A DNA stretch of 64,000 bases from Epiperipatus broadwayi (Eukaryota > Onychophora > Udeonychophora > Euonychophora > Peripatidae), in assembly GCA_028023455.1 (NCBI GenBank), contig JAQFVV010006221.1, positions 5,683,011 to 5,747,010 of the forward strand, read 5' to 3'. The position numbers and the translations under genes are program-made. Under the pieces are notes generated by a model. It did no database searches. It saw only the letters and a program-made list of their open reading frames with translations, and had not been told where the DNA came from. Below are positions 48,001 through 60,100 of this stretch, piece by piece (the first letter of the stretch is position 1; each line of letters starts with the position of its first letter).

Positions 48001-48769
48001 CTTTATCCGTAACTCAATTAAATACTATTTTGGCTATTCTTTTATTATCCATAAACTGCAATCTACCAAACATTTTCATTTTACTTTTTGCATCTCTCAT
48101 ATAAAAACTTGACCAATTACATGACATTATAATAAATATAATTATTAAAATATATGCATGAAATATAAGTAGTAAAATACATATATCTACATAAAAATGA
48201 TTAAGCTTATTACAGTCCTCCCCTCCCTCGATAATTATATTTACAAATAATCTAAAAAATATATTTATAATATTAATCCCTTCTATTTTTAAAATTATAA
48301 CTAAAGTTTCCAATAACCTAGCAATGCCCATTTCTCCCCTAATTGTGCTGGACCTTTAACCATGTTTACACGTATTTAAATTTTCTTGAATATACAAATG
48401 TCTGATAACATTGTATATTCAAGAAAATTTAAACAAATGTGTAAATATGGTTAAAGGACCAGCACAATTAGAGTGAAAATGGGCATTGTTAGATTATTGG
48501 AAACTGAGTTATAATTTTAAAAATAGAAGGAAGGGATTATAATTATTGTTGTTTTGGTTTTTTTACATTATTTGTAAATATATATTATGGGGGGTGGGGG
48601 AAAGGATTGTAATAAGTTTAATCATTTTTATGTACATATATATATATATATTATTAATTATATTTAATGTATGTATTTTAATAATTATATTTATTGTAAT
48701 GTAATGTAAACAATGTCCATTGGGGGAGTTGCTATAGGGTAATTGGTCATGTAATTGTAGAAGTAAACA

Positions 48770-49178
48770 GAATATTGGGTGTGAGTTAATTTATGATAAT
48801 AGCAAGGAAAGTAGTGTATTATTTAAGGTTCGAGCAGGATTTTTAGCAACAAGGGATTATACACATAAATGGAAAAGCGTGGGTGATTTAGTCTGCAAGG
48901 TGTGTAAGGAAGACATAGAAAATATTAGGCAACTTTTAATTGAATGTAAATGCCTAAACACAGAAAGGGTACAAATAATGAAGTTGTGGGAAAATAAATA
49001 TAATCAAAGTGATTATACAGAAAGTGGGTTCTTGATGTTTATGTTAGGTTTGGGAAAAGATAAGGGGGATTTAGATATAAAGGCCATGGAGTTGACAAAG
49101 ATTATGGATTATGGAAATGGGATGGAGCAGGATAGAGAAGAATATGGGAAAAACTTAGGATGGGGAATGGAAAGGTAA
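48770..49178 (+). pseudogene. LINE reverse transcriptase C-terminal remnant (right arm)
   Basis: Reads SLIYDNSKESSVLFKVRAGF, LATRDYTHKWKSVGDLVCKV, CKEDIENIRQLLIECKCL and then VQIMKLWENKYNQSDYTESG. It is homologous to the left arm. The knuckle histidine (HLL in the left arm) is Q here. A third partial copy is at 55595-55900. Confidence 0.7.
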
Positions 49179-50027
49179 GGTAAAGTAGCTAACAGTTTTT
49201 TCTGGACATAGTGGCTGAGAGATTTCTGACTCCAAAAAAAGAAGTCACAGTCCATCACCTTGCATGTGATTGTGTAAAAAGAAACTTCTTAAAAAGGTTC
49301 CATTAAGGAGTGAAAGCCAATTTTGATGTATTAAATAATATTTTTATTTATAGTGAGTTGTCTATTTCAATTTTGTTTTAAATTGATTATTTTCAATTTT
49401 ATATATGGAAGGTAACATTATGGACAAATTTTAACATTGAAATTTGATCATTTAAAATATTTATAATTTAAAGAATATATTTATTAATTTTACTTTTTTG
49501 AAAAATTGATTATTGTATGATGCAGGAAATAAATTTTTAAATAAAGATTTTCATATATGAATGACATCAAATATGATGTGTATTCAGATGAATAGAATAA
49601 ATATTTTGAAATATAGTAATTTAGAAGCAAGGAAATTAATGAAGCAAGTTTAAAAGAATAATTGTAATCGTATATGTTGAAGAGACAGAAATCAACAATA
49701 GCAATGAAAGAACATATTAATTAGTTCAAAAATCAACATCAACCCCCAAGTTTAAAAAAAAAGATTTTTCCTTCGTTATATCTGTTTAGATTCAGCTAGA
49801 GAAGTTTAACATTGTTCAGATTGTGGTTATAATATTTGATAATTTGTGAGTTTTCTTCTCATTTGTTTTAAAAATGAGGAAGCTTGTAATCACTAGTATA
49901 AGAATATTTCTGCCAAGTTGCCCCCTATCTTTTAGAATAGTGAGTTTAATTTATTTTTCTCATTCTTTAAAAATTGTTGCAACAGGAAAAAGTATTACAT
50001 TTTTACATTTTTTGCAAGTACATTATT

Positions 50028-50275
50028 AATAGCAAACTCTCCAGACAGTAGTGCCACTCTGTGCAAGCTTTAGTAATTAATGGATGCAAGGAGATTTGTG
50101 CATAAAATCCCCATCTAGTGCCTACTCTTCCAATATCCCCATCCCTCCTGCATTCATTGATTACTAAAGCTTGTACTGGGTGGCACTACTGTCTGGAAAA
50201 TTTGCTATTGCTAATAACAGCTTGTGTAACCATAGAAAATGGTGATCATGTAATGTTTTGTTGGTTTTAAACATT
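50028..50275. mobile_element. Family A foldback, ribozyme deleted
   Basis: GCAAACTCTCCAGACAGTAG and TGCCACTCTGTGCAAGCTTTAG are mirrored about 130 bp later by AGCTTGTACTGGGTGGCACTAC and CTGTCTGGAAAATTTGC. The family tail GGTGATCATGTAATG follows. The dimer junction falls in the CCAATATCCCC block, so no hammerhead core remains. Confidence 0.65.
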
Positions 50276-51758
50276 ATTTAATTATTAGATTTCACTTTTC
50301 TGATAACTGTTACTTTGTTGAGATTTATAGTATTATATAATTTTGTTTTACTTAATTCATGTTTTCAAAATCCTTTAGTTTATTAGTTTTTATTTTGAAG
50401 TTTCCAAAAGTACTGGGTTTTTTTTTTATGGGCATCTTTTTGAGTGTCGGAGTTTGGCTCATGGAAGGATTTATAAAACTGCTGGTGTTATTTTAGTTGA
50501 GACGGCACTTTTTGTCAATGTTAATATAAGCTTAGGAATAGTGTTTTAGTGGTTCAATATTAACAGGCTGAGTTTTGAATGAAGTAATTTCTTTGGATTC
50601 AAATGGCTGGAAATTATAGCAGTCATTGAGTAATGGATGAGGTATTTCTTAAGGAAAAACTATAAACATATCCACACATAACATGTCTTAGTCCATGGGT
50701 GGATCATATGCTTTATTTTGTTCTTCAAATATTATCCACAATTTTTCTTTTATATAATGTATGTTAACTGGAATACATAAGAATTAATCTCATTATCCAC
50801 ATATTAAATTATGCTCACATAGTTTTACGCTCGCATTTATAATCTTGTAAATATGCTTTGAATTTCTCAATTCATCAATATTCCTATACCTTTATCATCA
50901 TCATTACTAATCTGAGACAATTTTTTTTATATTAGGTATATCTTATCATGCATTCAGTTTTACTTAATGAGTTACTTTTATTTTGATAGAGATCTTTTAT
51001 CTCTAAGACTTAATTTTGTTTAGACATTTATTTATTCGCAAAAACTATTGATGTCAGCCTCAATAATATAGTTCCAACTAAAGGGAAATGGAATTATTTG
51101 CTATCGCATTTTTTGAATAAATGGAAGTGCAGGCTCTTTTTTTTTCTTTCTCATCGATGCTTCTATTACTAGATTTTTTAAAAGTTCAAATAAATCTGTT
51201 TATAGTTTGTTTGAGGAAACAGACTCATCTCATATATTGAAACAGAATTATTAGCTGAACAATATAGATTGATGATATACTTAAAAATTTGCTTCCAAAT
51301 GTTTAATTTATTTGTAAATTATTTATTTATAAATTATTTTGTCAATTTTAACAAAATTTAGCCTTTTTAATGAAATAATGCACATTACATTTTTAACAGA
51401 AAATTTCCTGATTTTATCAATTTCAATAAAAATTAGCCTTTAAAGTTAATCCAGGAACTTTTACTCACCAGAAAATACTCTTACACTAGCTATTTATAGA
51501 TATGTTGTCTTAAATTGAATATTAATGAATATAATATGAAAACATCTATATAACAATGAAATAATCTTTAAAAATATGAGCAGATAGTGCCTATTTTAAC
51601 ATTATATGAAGCTAATTTTTGCCAATTTGAAGATTAAATTATTAGGTTTTTTTTTTTATAAATATATTTGACATGTTAAATTTATATATGTTATTTTATT
51701 TTTGTATTTTCCAATAAGTATTGTTTATATTTAATAAATTGAAAATTATTGTTTGTAG

Positions 51759-51862
51759 GGGCAGAGACTCCAGTGTATTTAGCCTTATTACCTCCGAGAA
51801 CTAAAGAACCAAAAGGAAAATTTGTTTCAGAGAAGAAAATTGTTGAGTGGGGGAAAAAATGA
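51759..51862 (+). CDS. CBR1-like: Carbonyl reductase 1-like, terminal exon with stop
   Basis: The 104-bp coding part starts after TTTGTAG in the phase required by the exon at 33818-33881. It encodes GAETPVYLALLPPRTKEPKG, then FVSEKKIVEW and GKK, and stops at TGA 51860-51862. GAETP-YLALLPP and the final ...KFVSEK--VEW match the C terminus of CBR1-family proteins. The four exons together give about 146 residues, roughly the C-terminal half of a protein of about 277 residues. Confidence 0.9.
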
Positions 51863-52760
51863 GCACATTCGCACACAACAATATTAATTTAGACATAATA
51901 TTCCAGAAATACATTATTCTACTCCTAATAATTTATTTTGACCATTCTATTAAATTAATAATCTTAGAAGGTGGAAACATTGTAATTATATGTGTAATTG
52001 TTTATAAGATCAAGATTCCAAATCACATTTGGGTTGCTAACTTTTTTGTGGATAAAATAGATAATTTATATATGCTAATATAATCATGTTATCTTCTTTA
52101 TTATTATTGTATAAAAATGTGTGCACATCAATTTTTTTTTAAATCTAGTTTATATATTTATTTGCCATACCAAGATAATTTCAGAAATTGTTGATATTTT
52201 GTGTAAAGAAAATATTTTGTTATATTCCTGATATAAAACATTGTTTAAAATTATGTTTTGATTAAAAAGTAATAAGTGAAACTAAAAAAAAAAAATCAAT
52301 CAATTTGAAGATAGATCAGTTATGGGATATTTATTAAACATGTTTTAAATTTGTTCTTTTTTACCTAGTGGAGGGATTGCATGCTGTTATTAAAATTTAT
52401 TTTTATTAATTACTTATTTTATCCGTAGAATACATGTAATTTGGATTATGACTTAGAAATATTATAAAGCATTATTTTCAAAAAGTTTTTACCATTTGAA
52501 GAGAAAAAATAAAGTCTTAAAAAGATAATACAATAAATATGGTAAACAGGTTTAGGATATCTGTTTTAAATAAAATCTATGATTATTTTTCTAGTTTTAT
52601 TTTTACATATATATATATTTTAAGAGTGTAAATTAATTTAGTTATCTATTTTTAATAAAAATTTTATATTATATTTTCAAATTGTATAAAATATATGTTT
52701 ATATTTTTTGTACAACACAATTTATAGAAGAATAAATAAAAAACTATTATATTATGGATT
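51863..52760 (+). other. Probable 3' UTR of the CBR1-like gene
   Basis: AT-rich sequence following the stop. AATAAA-type signals occur near 52508, 52531 and 52733; which is used cannot be told. No further coding similarity. Confidence 0.4.
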
Positions 52761-53319
52761 TTTTAAAAAAAAATTGACATAATTGTGTAATAATTAATAT
52801 ATATATAAATAAATAAAAATTGCATTATTTATAAATGAATGTGTAGATGTGGTAGTGAATATATAGGGGAATCGAGATGCATATTGGAAAAACAACTAAA
52901 GAGCATTTGTTATTAAAAATGGTTCAGAAAAGAAAACAAAATTACAAATTAAATAATAATGTTTCAGCATCCATTTTTTTACGACCATAATAAGTCATGT
53001 ATTTATGGTTTTAACATCAACTATAATAATGTAAAAATATTGCAAATTGAAAAAATAACAACAAAAGGAAAATAAAGGAAGCTATGCTAATATACAAATA
53101 CAAACAAGACTTAATTAACAGACAGGCAGAAAATGTTAATGGAATTGTGGGAAGGTTAGCCTTTCAAAGTGTTAGTTGACAAAACCACGAGGATAATCGA
53201 AAGCACTCCTAAGTGGATAAAATTTTTAAAGTTATACTTCACATATATCTAATTACTGTATTTATATTGATTTGAAGAAATACAGACATTGAATTATAAT
53301 ATTATTATATATATATATA

Positions 53320-54335
53320 TGATAAAACGAGTTATAAATTTCATAACTTGCTTTTAGCTTGCATTTTATGATCACTAGATGGAGGTTTACCAATATCTCC
53401 TAACAAGCTTTGTTTACATAAACGCTGAGAGAGATAGAATTCAATATCTCTTTCATTGTCTCCACCTCCAGACCATGGTTTCGAACTAGTTGGCTCATGT
53501 CAGTGAAGGGTTGGAAGACTAGAAACTAGATCTAAAATACTAACTCTAAAATCAGCATTTATCAAACACATTTCTATCAGTTTGAAAGCATGAAATTTCT
53601 CAGACACGTAATGTCTTCAAATCCAGCTTAACAAACTAGATAGCTATATGAGTCTGAAATCAGTTCAGTTTTACAATATAGTAAAAGCCTCTGCAATATA
53701 TATCATTGCAAAAACCTTCAAGGGTACATTTATGATAAACAAAACAAGTTATAAATTTTGTAACTTGCTTTTAGCTTGCATTTTATGATCACTAGATGGA
53801 GCTTTACCAATAGCTCCTAATAAGCTTTGTTTACATAAACTCCGAGAGGTGTAGACAACGAAAGAGATATTGAATTCTATCTCTCTCGGCATTTATGTAA
53901 ACAAAGCTTGTTAGGAGCTATTGGTAAAGCTCCATCTAGTGATCATAAAATGCAAGCTAAAAGCAAGTTACGAAATTTATAACATTTTGTTTATCATAAA
54001 TGTACCCTTGAAGGTTTTTGCAATGATATATATTCCAGAGGCTTTTACTATATGGTGAAACTGAACTGATTTCAGACCCATATAGTTATCTAGTTTGTTA
54101 AGCTGGATTTGAAGACATTACGTGTCTGAGAAATTTCATGCTTTCAAACTGATAGAAACATGTTTGATAAATGCTGATTTTAGAGTTAGTATTTAGATCT
54201 AGTTTCTAGTCTTTCAACCCTTCACTGACGTGAGTGGAGACAACGAAAGAGATATTGAATTCTATCTCTCTCAGTGTTTATGTAAACAAAGCTTGTTAGG
54301 AGCTATTGGTAAAGCTCCATCTAGTGATCATATAT
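53320..54335. mobile_element. Family B foldback cluster, second locus
   Basis: A minus-sense unit (about 53320-53735) and a truncated second unit (53740-53860) are mirrored by plus-sense copies (53860-54335). The blocks are the same as at 28.1-29.2 kb (CATTTTATGATCACTAGATG, GGGTCTGAA-type, CATGCTTTCAAACTGATAG). The plus copy at about 54205-54245 has lost the middle of the ribozyme (TGACGTGAGTGGAGACAACG). The flanks are (TA)n, so a target duplication cannot be judged. Confidence 0.7.
53465..53509 (-). ncRNA. Hammerhead ribozyme-like motif, family B, second locus
   Basis: On the minus strand: helix I CCTTCA/TGGAGG (one G-U), core CTGACAT, helix II GAGC/GTTC (one G-U) with loop CAACTA, GAA, helix III ACC-AT-GGT, then C17. 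Base changes relative to 29060-29106 preserve helices I and II by wobble pairing. Positions 8 and 9 read A and U here. Confidence 0.55.
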
Positions 54336-54462
54336 ATATTTAATTCATGCAAACAAATAATAAAGTAAATAATTTATGATCAGTTATACAAATTATACAA
54401 CAAAATTAATAACAAAAAAAAAAAAAAATGAAAGAAAAATGTTAATAAAAAAAAAAGACAAA

Positions 54463-55592
54463 CTCCATACAATAGTGCCAAGCAGTGCAAGTCATAGTAA
54501 TCAATAGAAGCAAGAAGGTTTGTGCATAAATCCCTATCTAGTGCCTACTCATCCAATATCCCAGACTAGTTTTTAGCTTGTGGCTTTCATCAGTGAGGAG
54601 CCTTGGATCTTCGAGCATCTAGATCTTACAATCTAATGCAACCCACCAGCAGCCATCTTTTGTTCACTATAAAGCTATGAGTATAAAATTGAAAATACAA
54701 TAATATTTTCAATTCAAGCTCATAGTGATATAGATCTGAACTCAATACGATATTTATTCATTTTGGTGTCTGGTTTTTTTAATAACCATAGTCTCTATTA
54801 TCTCATTGGGCAAGATTGGTATTAAACCACTAAACATCATATGATCACAATTTCTTATGCTTTCTCAAGATGTTAAAACAGAGGTAAAACTCTCCATAGG
54901 TAGTGCCACTCAGTGCAAGACAGAGTAATCAATGGATACAAGAAGGTTTATGCACAAAATCCCTATCTAGTGCCTATTCATCCAATATTCCCAGACTAGT
55001 TTCTAGCTTGTGACTGCATTAGATCTGAGAGCATTGCACCGATCTTAGAATCTAATACAATCCTCTATCAGCCACCTTTTACCTTTTTAGTTAATTATTT
55101 CGAGTCCAAAATAAAGAGGCAATAATGTTTTCAATCCAAGCTCATTTACTTGTATAGTCATACAGATCTGATACCCAGTTCAGTTATCCATATATTTTGA
55201 TGTCTTTGGTTCTTTAGTAATCATAGTTACTATCACCCTATGGACAGAAATGGTATTAAACCACTAATCATCACATGATCTGGATTCAGATCTGTACAAT
55301 TATACGAGCAAATGAACTTGGATTGAAAACCTTATTGTGTTTTCACTTTGGACTCATAGCTTTATAGTTAACTATAAATGTAAAAGGTGGCTATTAGAGG
55401 ATTTGCATTAGATCTTAAGATCTAAGTACAGTGCTCTCAGATCCAGGGTTCCTTCTCATTTATGAAAGCTCCCAGATAGAAGTTTGTCTGGCGATATTGG
55501 GTGAATAGGCACTAAATAGGGATTTTATGGACAAATCTTGCATTCATTGTTTACTATGACTTTCATTGGGTGACACTACTGTATGGAGAGTT
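54463..55592. mobile_element. Family A array: two direct units plus one inverted
   Basis: Two units in the same orientation (about 54463-54870 and 54885-55275) are followed by an inverted unit (about 55280-55592). Head-to-tail junctions repeat the family order (ATCATATGATCACAATTTCT then GTAAAACTCTCCATA). The first unit keeps a hammerhead motif, the second has lost its core, and the inverted one is decayed. Confidence 0.7.
54559..54599 (-). ncRNA. Hammerhead motif, family A (core CTGATGA)
   Basis: Helix I TCCTCA pairs with TGGGAT-type sequence (one weak end pair). The core CTGATGA is a perfect consensus. Helix II AGC/GCT has loop CACAA. AAA replaces GAA (G12 lost), then ACTAGTC. Loss of G12 recurs in the copy at 33419. 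Confidence 0.55.
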
Positions 55593-55594
55593 TG

Positions 55595-55900
55595 TCAAAA
55601 GGTACAAATAATGAAGTTGTGGGAGAATACATATAAACAAAGTGATTATACAGAAAATGGGTTATTGGTTTTTATGCTGGGTTTGAGAAAAGATAAGGGG
55701 GATTTAGATATAAAGGCTATAGAGTTGAGAAAGATTATGTTGTGGAAATGGGATGGAGCAGGATAGAGAAGAATATGGGAAAACTTAGGGCAGGGCATAG
55801 AAAGGGAAATAAAGTGGCTAACAGGTTTCTCTGGGCATAGTCGCTGAGAGATTTCTGACCCTGTATAAAGAGAAGTCACAGTGCATCACATCAACCTCAT
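55595..55900 (+). pseudogene. LINE C-terminal fragment, third copy
   Basis: VQIMKLWENTYKQSDYTENG and LLVFMLGLRKDKGDLDIKAI match the right arm of the 47.1-49.4 kb inverted repeat. It joins abruptly to the end of the family A array and runs into the LINE 3' non-coding part (AGAGATTTCTGACCC). Confidence 0.65.
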
Positions 55901-56605
55901 ATCACTGTTTTACAACTTCTGGAAGCATAGAAAATGTGATCGTGTGAAGAAAAGAAATTAGTACAACCTATTGTTCTTTTAAACAAATTCATAAAAGATG
56001 AAACACACGAGTTTGTGTGTGAACATATTTGTATATATCTAAATAATGGAAGATGATAATTTTGCCTATACACAAAACCCAATACAAGTTGAAGACTTTT
56101 CATTATTAAATATTAAATAAAATTGTAGAAGCGTTTTTTTAATTATTTCAACTTAGTCATTCTCAATTGCATCCAGTATTAAAATAATTATTGAAAACTT
56201 AAAATTTTTATTCTGAATACATATTTTATTAGACTTCATCATTCTTTTATTAATTCAAGTTTTAAATTTTTTTACAATCCATCATAATATTCCAAAGAAG
56301 CAACATATATATGTATATGTACATATATATTTTTGAACACCCATATATATTTAGGACTGCTAGATGTTCCATTTTAATTCTTTTATCTTCGCTTTTCAGA
56401 AATATTTTTGCAATGAATATGAAAAAAATATTATTTCAGAATTTTTCAAGAATAATATTTAATTTCAAATATATTATTTTTTCTGCAGAATTAATTATAG
56501 TTCACTGATGTCATGGTCACTAGCTTGAAAACAAAATATTGTTTAATGAATAATATTTCTGTAGTGTAATTATTACTACACCAATCTCATGAGGTAGGTA
56601 CTGGT

Positions 56606-56899
56606 AAACATTTTGTGATCAAGGCAAAACTCTCCATACAGTAGTGCCACCCTGTGCCAACCAGAGTAATCAATGGATGCCAGAAGGCTTGTGCATAAAA
56701 TCCCTATCTAATGCCTACTCATCCAATATCCCCAGACTAGTTTCTGACTTGTGACCTTGCCTTCTGGCATCCATTGATTACTCTGGTTGGCACAAGGTGG
56801 CATTACTGTATGGAGAGTTTTGCCTTGTTTATAAACAATTATGTGCTAGTATAAGAGCTGGTGATCATGTGATGCTTAATGGTTTAAAACATTTTGTGA
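56606..56899. mobile_element. Family A foldback element with 13-bp TSD
   Basis: The element 56619-56886 is flanked by AAACATTTTGTGA at 56606-56618 and 56887-56899. GGCAAAACTCTCCATACAGT, AATCAATGGATGCCAGAAGG and their complements form arms of about 65 bp. A one-sided part reaching the helix II region, and the tail GCTAGTATAAGAGCTGGTGA, complete it. The junction removed the hammerhead core. Confidence 0.85.
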
Positions 56900-56906
56900 A
56901 AGTATG

Positions 56907-57081
56907 TAATCATAAACATATGACCAAGGGCACATGAAAAAGACGTATGATCCCCAAGATGCACATTTTATGTGGAACCAGTATTTATCAGTTGGCCCAG
57001 ATCAGAATCTCTTACATATACATCTTGGGGATCATACAACCTTTTCACAGACATGTCTTTGGTCATATGTTTATGATTACA
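56907..57081. repeat. Foldback of unknown family
   Basis: GTAATCATAAACATATGACC and TATGATCCCCAAGATG are mirrored by CATCTTGGGGATCATA and GGTCATATGTTTATGATTAC. It starts only a few bases after the family A element. The loop of about 60 bp has no hammerhead core. Confidence 0.75.
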
Positions 57082-57169
57082 TTCCACCACAAGGTATTGA
57101 AACTGGATAGAAACCAGTCCCTATCTTGCATGAGAGTGGTGTAGTAAAATTACACTGTATGCCAATGAA

Positions 57170-60100
57170 TGACTAATAAAAGATATTAAAATATTGTTAA
57201 TTTACAATATTAATATATGAGAAATAAAAAAATAAAATATTTCTATAAAAATATTGTTTTAATTCTTGATATTTGTTTAATATTTATCTAATGGTTTTAA
57301 TACTTTCTAACATTATGCCAGATGTATGAATGTGTTAAGTTTAATTTTGAATATAAATTCACACTAATGAAGGCAAAAGTTAAAATCTAATTTGGAAATG
57401 TGAATATTATAACATTATCATCTAATATCCATTGATTATTTAAGCTTACAATAGATAATTAATAGACTGAAAAGTAATCACTTCTAGAAGAATATGTTAA
57501 AAGTAAGCTGAGAAAGTCACATGATGTTTTGCTGAAGTAAAAACAGAGTACTATTTTTACTATTATTTTTTTAAATTTTATTTCCATTCCTCAAATGATT
57601 TAGCATTTTGTGTATTATTTACACATTCGTTCTTATCTTTACGTAGTTGCTTTTATTGAATGAATATTTTATGTTCTTATTTATAAATATATTTAAAATG
57701 TTAATAGCTTGCAAAAGCAATGCCTGCCTTATTAATCAAAGTTTGTATTCCTCCTAGAGTAAATGCTCACTTGTATATTATCAGTAAAGTCTATTTTTAC
57801 AAATAAAAGATGCCTATATATGATTTTCAAACAAAAAGTTAATGTAATGGCTGAAAACTATTTTGACTACTAGTACAGTCTGCCCTTAAATTTTTGGAAA
57901 GAGATATTGACTTGCTACATTATTCCTCTGTATATTCTTTTGAAGTTGAGCAAATTTCCTATTCAAATACAGACAGTAATCCTATGAAAATAAAATAATA
58001 AAAAGTATATGGTAATGCAGCAAACTATCTCCTTCAAATAAGATTTAAGTACAAACAGGACTAATAGCAAAATAGTTTTTAGACACATGGAAAGTTTCCC
58101 ATTCAAAAATAACATGCAGTGCATATATTTACACACACACGTATATATCATATAATAACATCCAAAGCTTAAATAAACCATAGAATATACAATCTGTTAT
58201 CAAGGGAATCTCAGGTAAAAAACGGATTCCTTCTATTGAAGTTGTCTTGATAATAGGTTGTATTGACTGTTATCATGTAATTTGCATTTATAAACTACCT
58301 AGCTACAGACAATTTATGATTTATATATATATGTTATGCATTAAAATTGCCACAACTTGTTGAACAATATAGATATATTATCCTGATATTTCTAATGGTG
58401 GCTTAAATATGCATTTAAAGATTTCTTTTTTAAAATGTGGTTGTATAGAAATTTTTTAATTATGAAACAGAAATATTGACAATTATATATTTTTTAAAAA
58501 TTATATTTTAGAAGTTTGACAATTACATTTTAGAATTTTAATTTGAAGATATAGAATTAATAGAAATTAATGGGAAACGGTCATAACATTCATATGAATC
58601 ATGTTAATTAGCTCACTGTTACTCTTCAGAATTAGAAAATGCATACATTGATAATAAATATATATATATCCAATTCATGAAGAAATTTTTATATCATAAA
58701 TAATATTTTCATCTATTAACAAATTTGACCAATCCTAAGAATTTTTTTGATTAAAAAAATATGGTAATAAAAATAATTGTGAGTGATTTTGCTTCTTTTC
58801 AAGTACAAAAGGATTTCTATCATTATTCATCACCAACTGCAAAGATAGATTTTTACACCATTATGTTTGCATATGGATACATTGTTCATAAGATATATAA
58901 ACTCTCAACCACTTTTCACTATTGAAAAAATTAAGAATTTAATCAAAACAATAGAAATATTAAAAAGAAGTCTATTAAATTATAAATTTTGTAAGCATTT
59001 TTTTCCCTCATATAGTGATATATAACTAACATTTAATAGAAAGTTATTACAATATAAATAGAGTATGTTTAATTTGAACACTCTTTAGAATCAATGAGTC
59101 ATTATTCTAAACAACCTAATACATTAAGACAGAGCTTTGCTATGTCTCAAAGTTATATATGTAGAAGAGGGAGATTTCAGGTAAAATTTCTGTTAATTTA
59201 AAAATTTTACTAAGTTAATTTTTTTTAACGTGTTATAAAAGTATGATTGCATTTATGCATACACACATAAATCGCTAAAATAATTTTGTTTACTAAAAGT
59301 AATGTAAATTTTTTTCCAAAAAAGTTAACTTTTTAAATAAATCTGTTATCTTTTGTGTAAGATTATTCTAAAACTTTATATAAAAATGCTTAATCTACAA
59401 ATAAGATTTTAATCTATTGTAATAAAACGTTAAGTTCAGAAAAGACATGTAATGAAGCTAATTAGCATAGAATGTAAAAATATTTGATTTTAAGTTCTAT
59501 TTAATTAATTAAAAACTTGGCTTATTAATTGATTAAAAACCTGGCTATTTTGAGATGCTAATCTTGAAAGTTCTAGAAAATTTGCATGGTAGAACAAATG
59601 GTATAAAAGTTTCCCAAAATCTATTGTTTTATTAAGAAATCGTACAAGCTAGGCAGAAACTATAGAGAAGCTATTCATTTATTAATTCAATCTATTCAGA
59701 TTCAAACTAGTCATTTAAAAGTGAGTGGATTCAGTCAGGAGATTCTATTAGATTCTACTCATAAGAGATTTGTTTGGGATAAGCAGCCTGCAGTAGTACA
59801 ACGAACCAATCAATTTTTCTTAGTGGTGTTTTTCAAAATACATTGGGCTAGGCACCTTACCCAGATGAAATCCATGCTCTGAGTTGAACTTTCACCATCC
59901 AACGTGAAATCATAAATCTTTAGAAAGCTGACTTAAAGCCAACCTACAAAGAAGACTAACTGATTGCCTGGAAATGGACCAAGATAGCTACCTCTTCAAT
60001 AAATCTAAGGAAGCTAAAGCAACAACCTTGAATGATTTAATGGTAATATAATCTTTTATCTACCTTAAAATAAGCCAGGGGTTGTTATAACCTTAATATG

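Larger units (their letters stand above)
47100..49430. mobile_element. Long LINE-derived inverted repeat (about 2.3 kb)
   Basis: Two arms of over 1 kb mirror around about 48416 (centre AATGTCTGATAACATT within longer complementary arms). The outer parts pair TTAAAACAAAATTGAAATAG with CTATTTCAATTTTGTTTTAA. The left arm reads as coding on the minus strand, the right arm on the plus strand, both from the same LINE 3' region (entries below). It has the same inverted-dimer architecture as the short foldbacks, but from a coding LINE. Confidence 0.7.
33882..51758 (+). other. Intron of the CBR1-like gene (17.9 kb)
   Basis: Starts GTAAAT and ends TTTGTAG. It contains the Penelope foldback, a TIR element with 8-bp duplication, a family E copy, the LTR element, a family D foldback, the long LINE inverted repeat and a family A copy, all listed separately. 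50281-51758 shows only AT-rich sequence. Confidence 0.8.
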
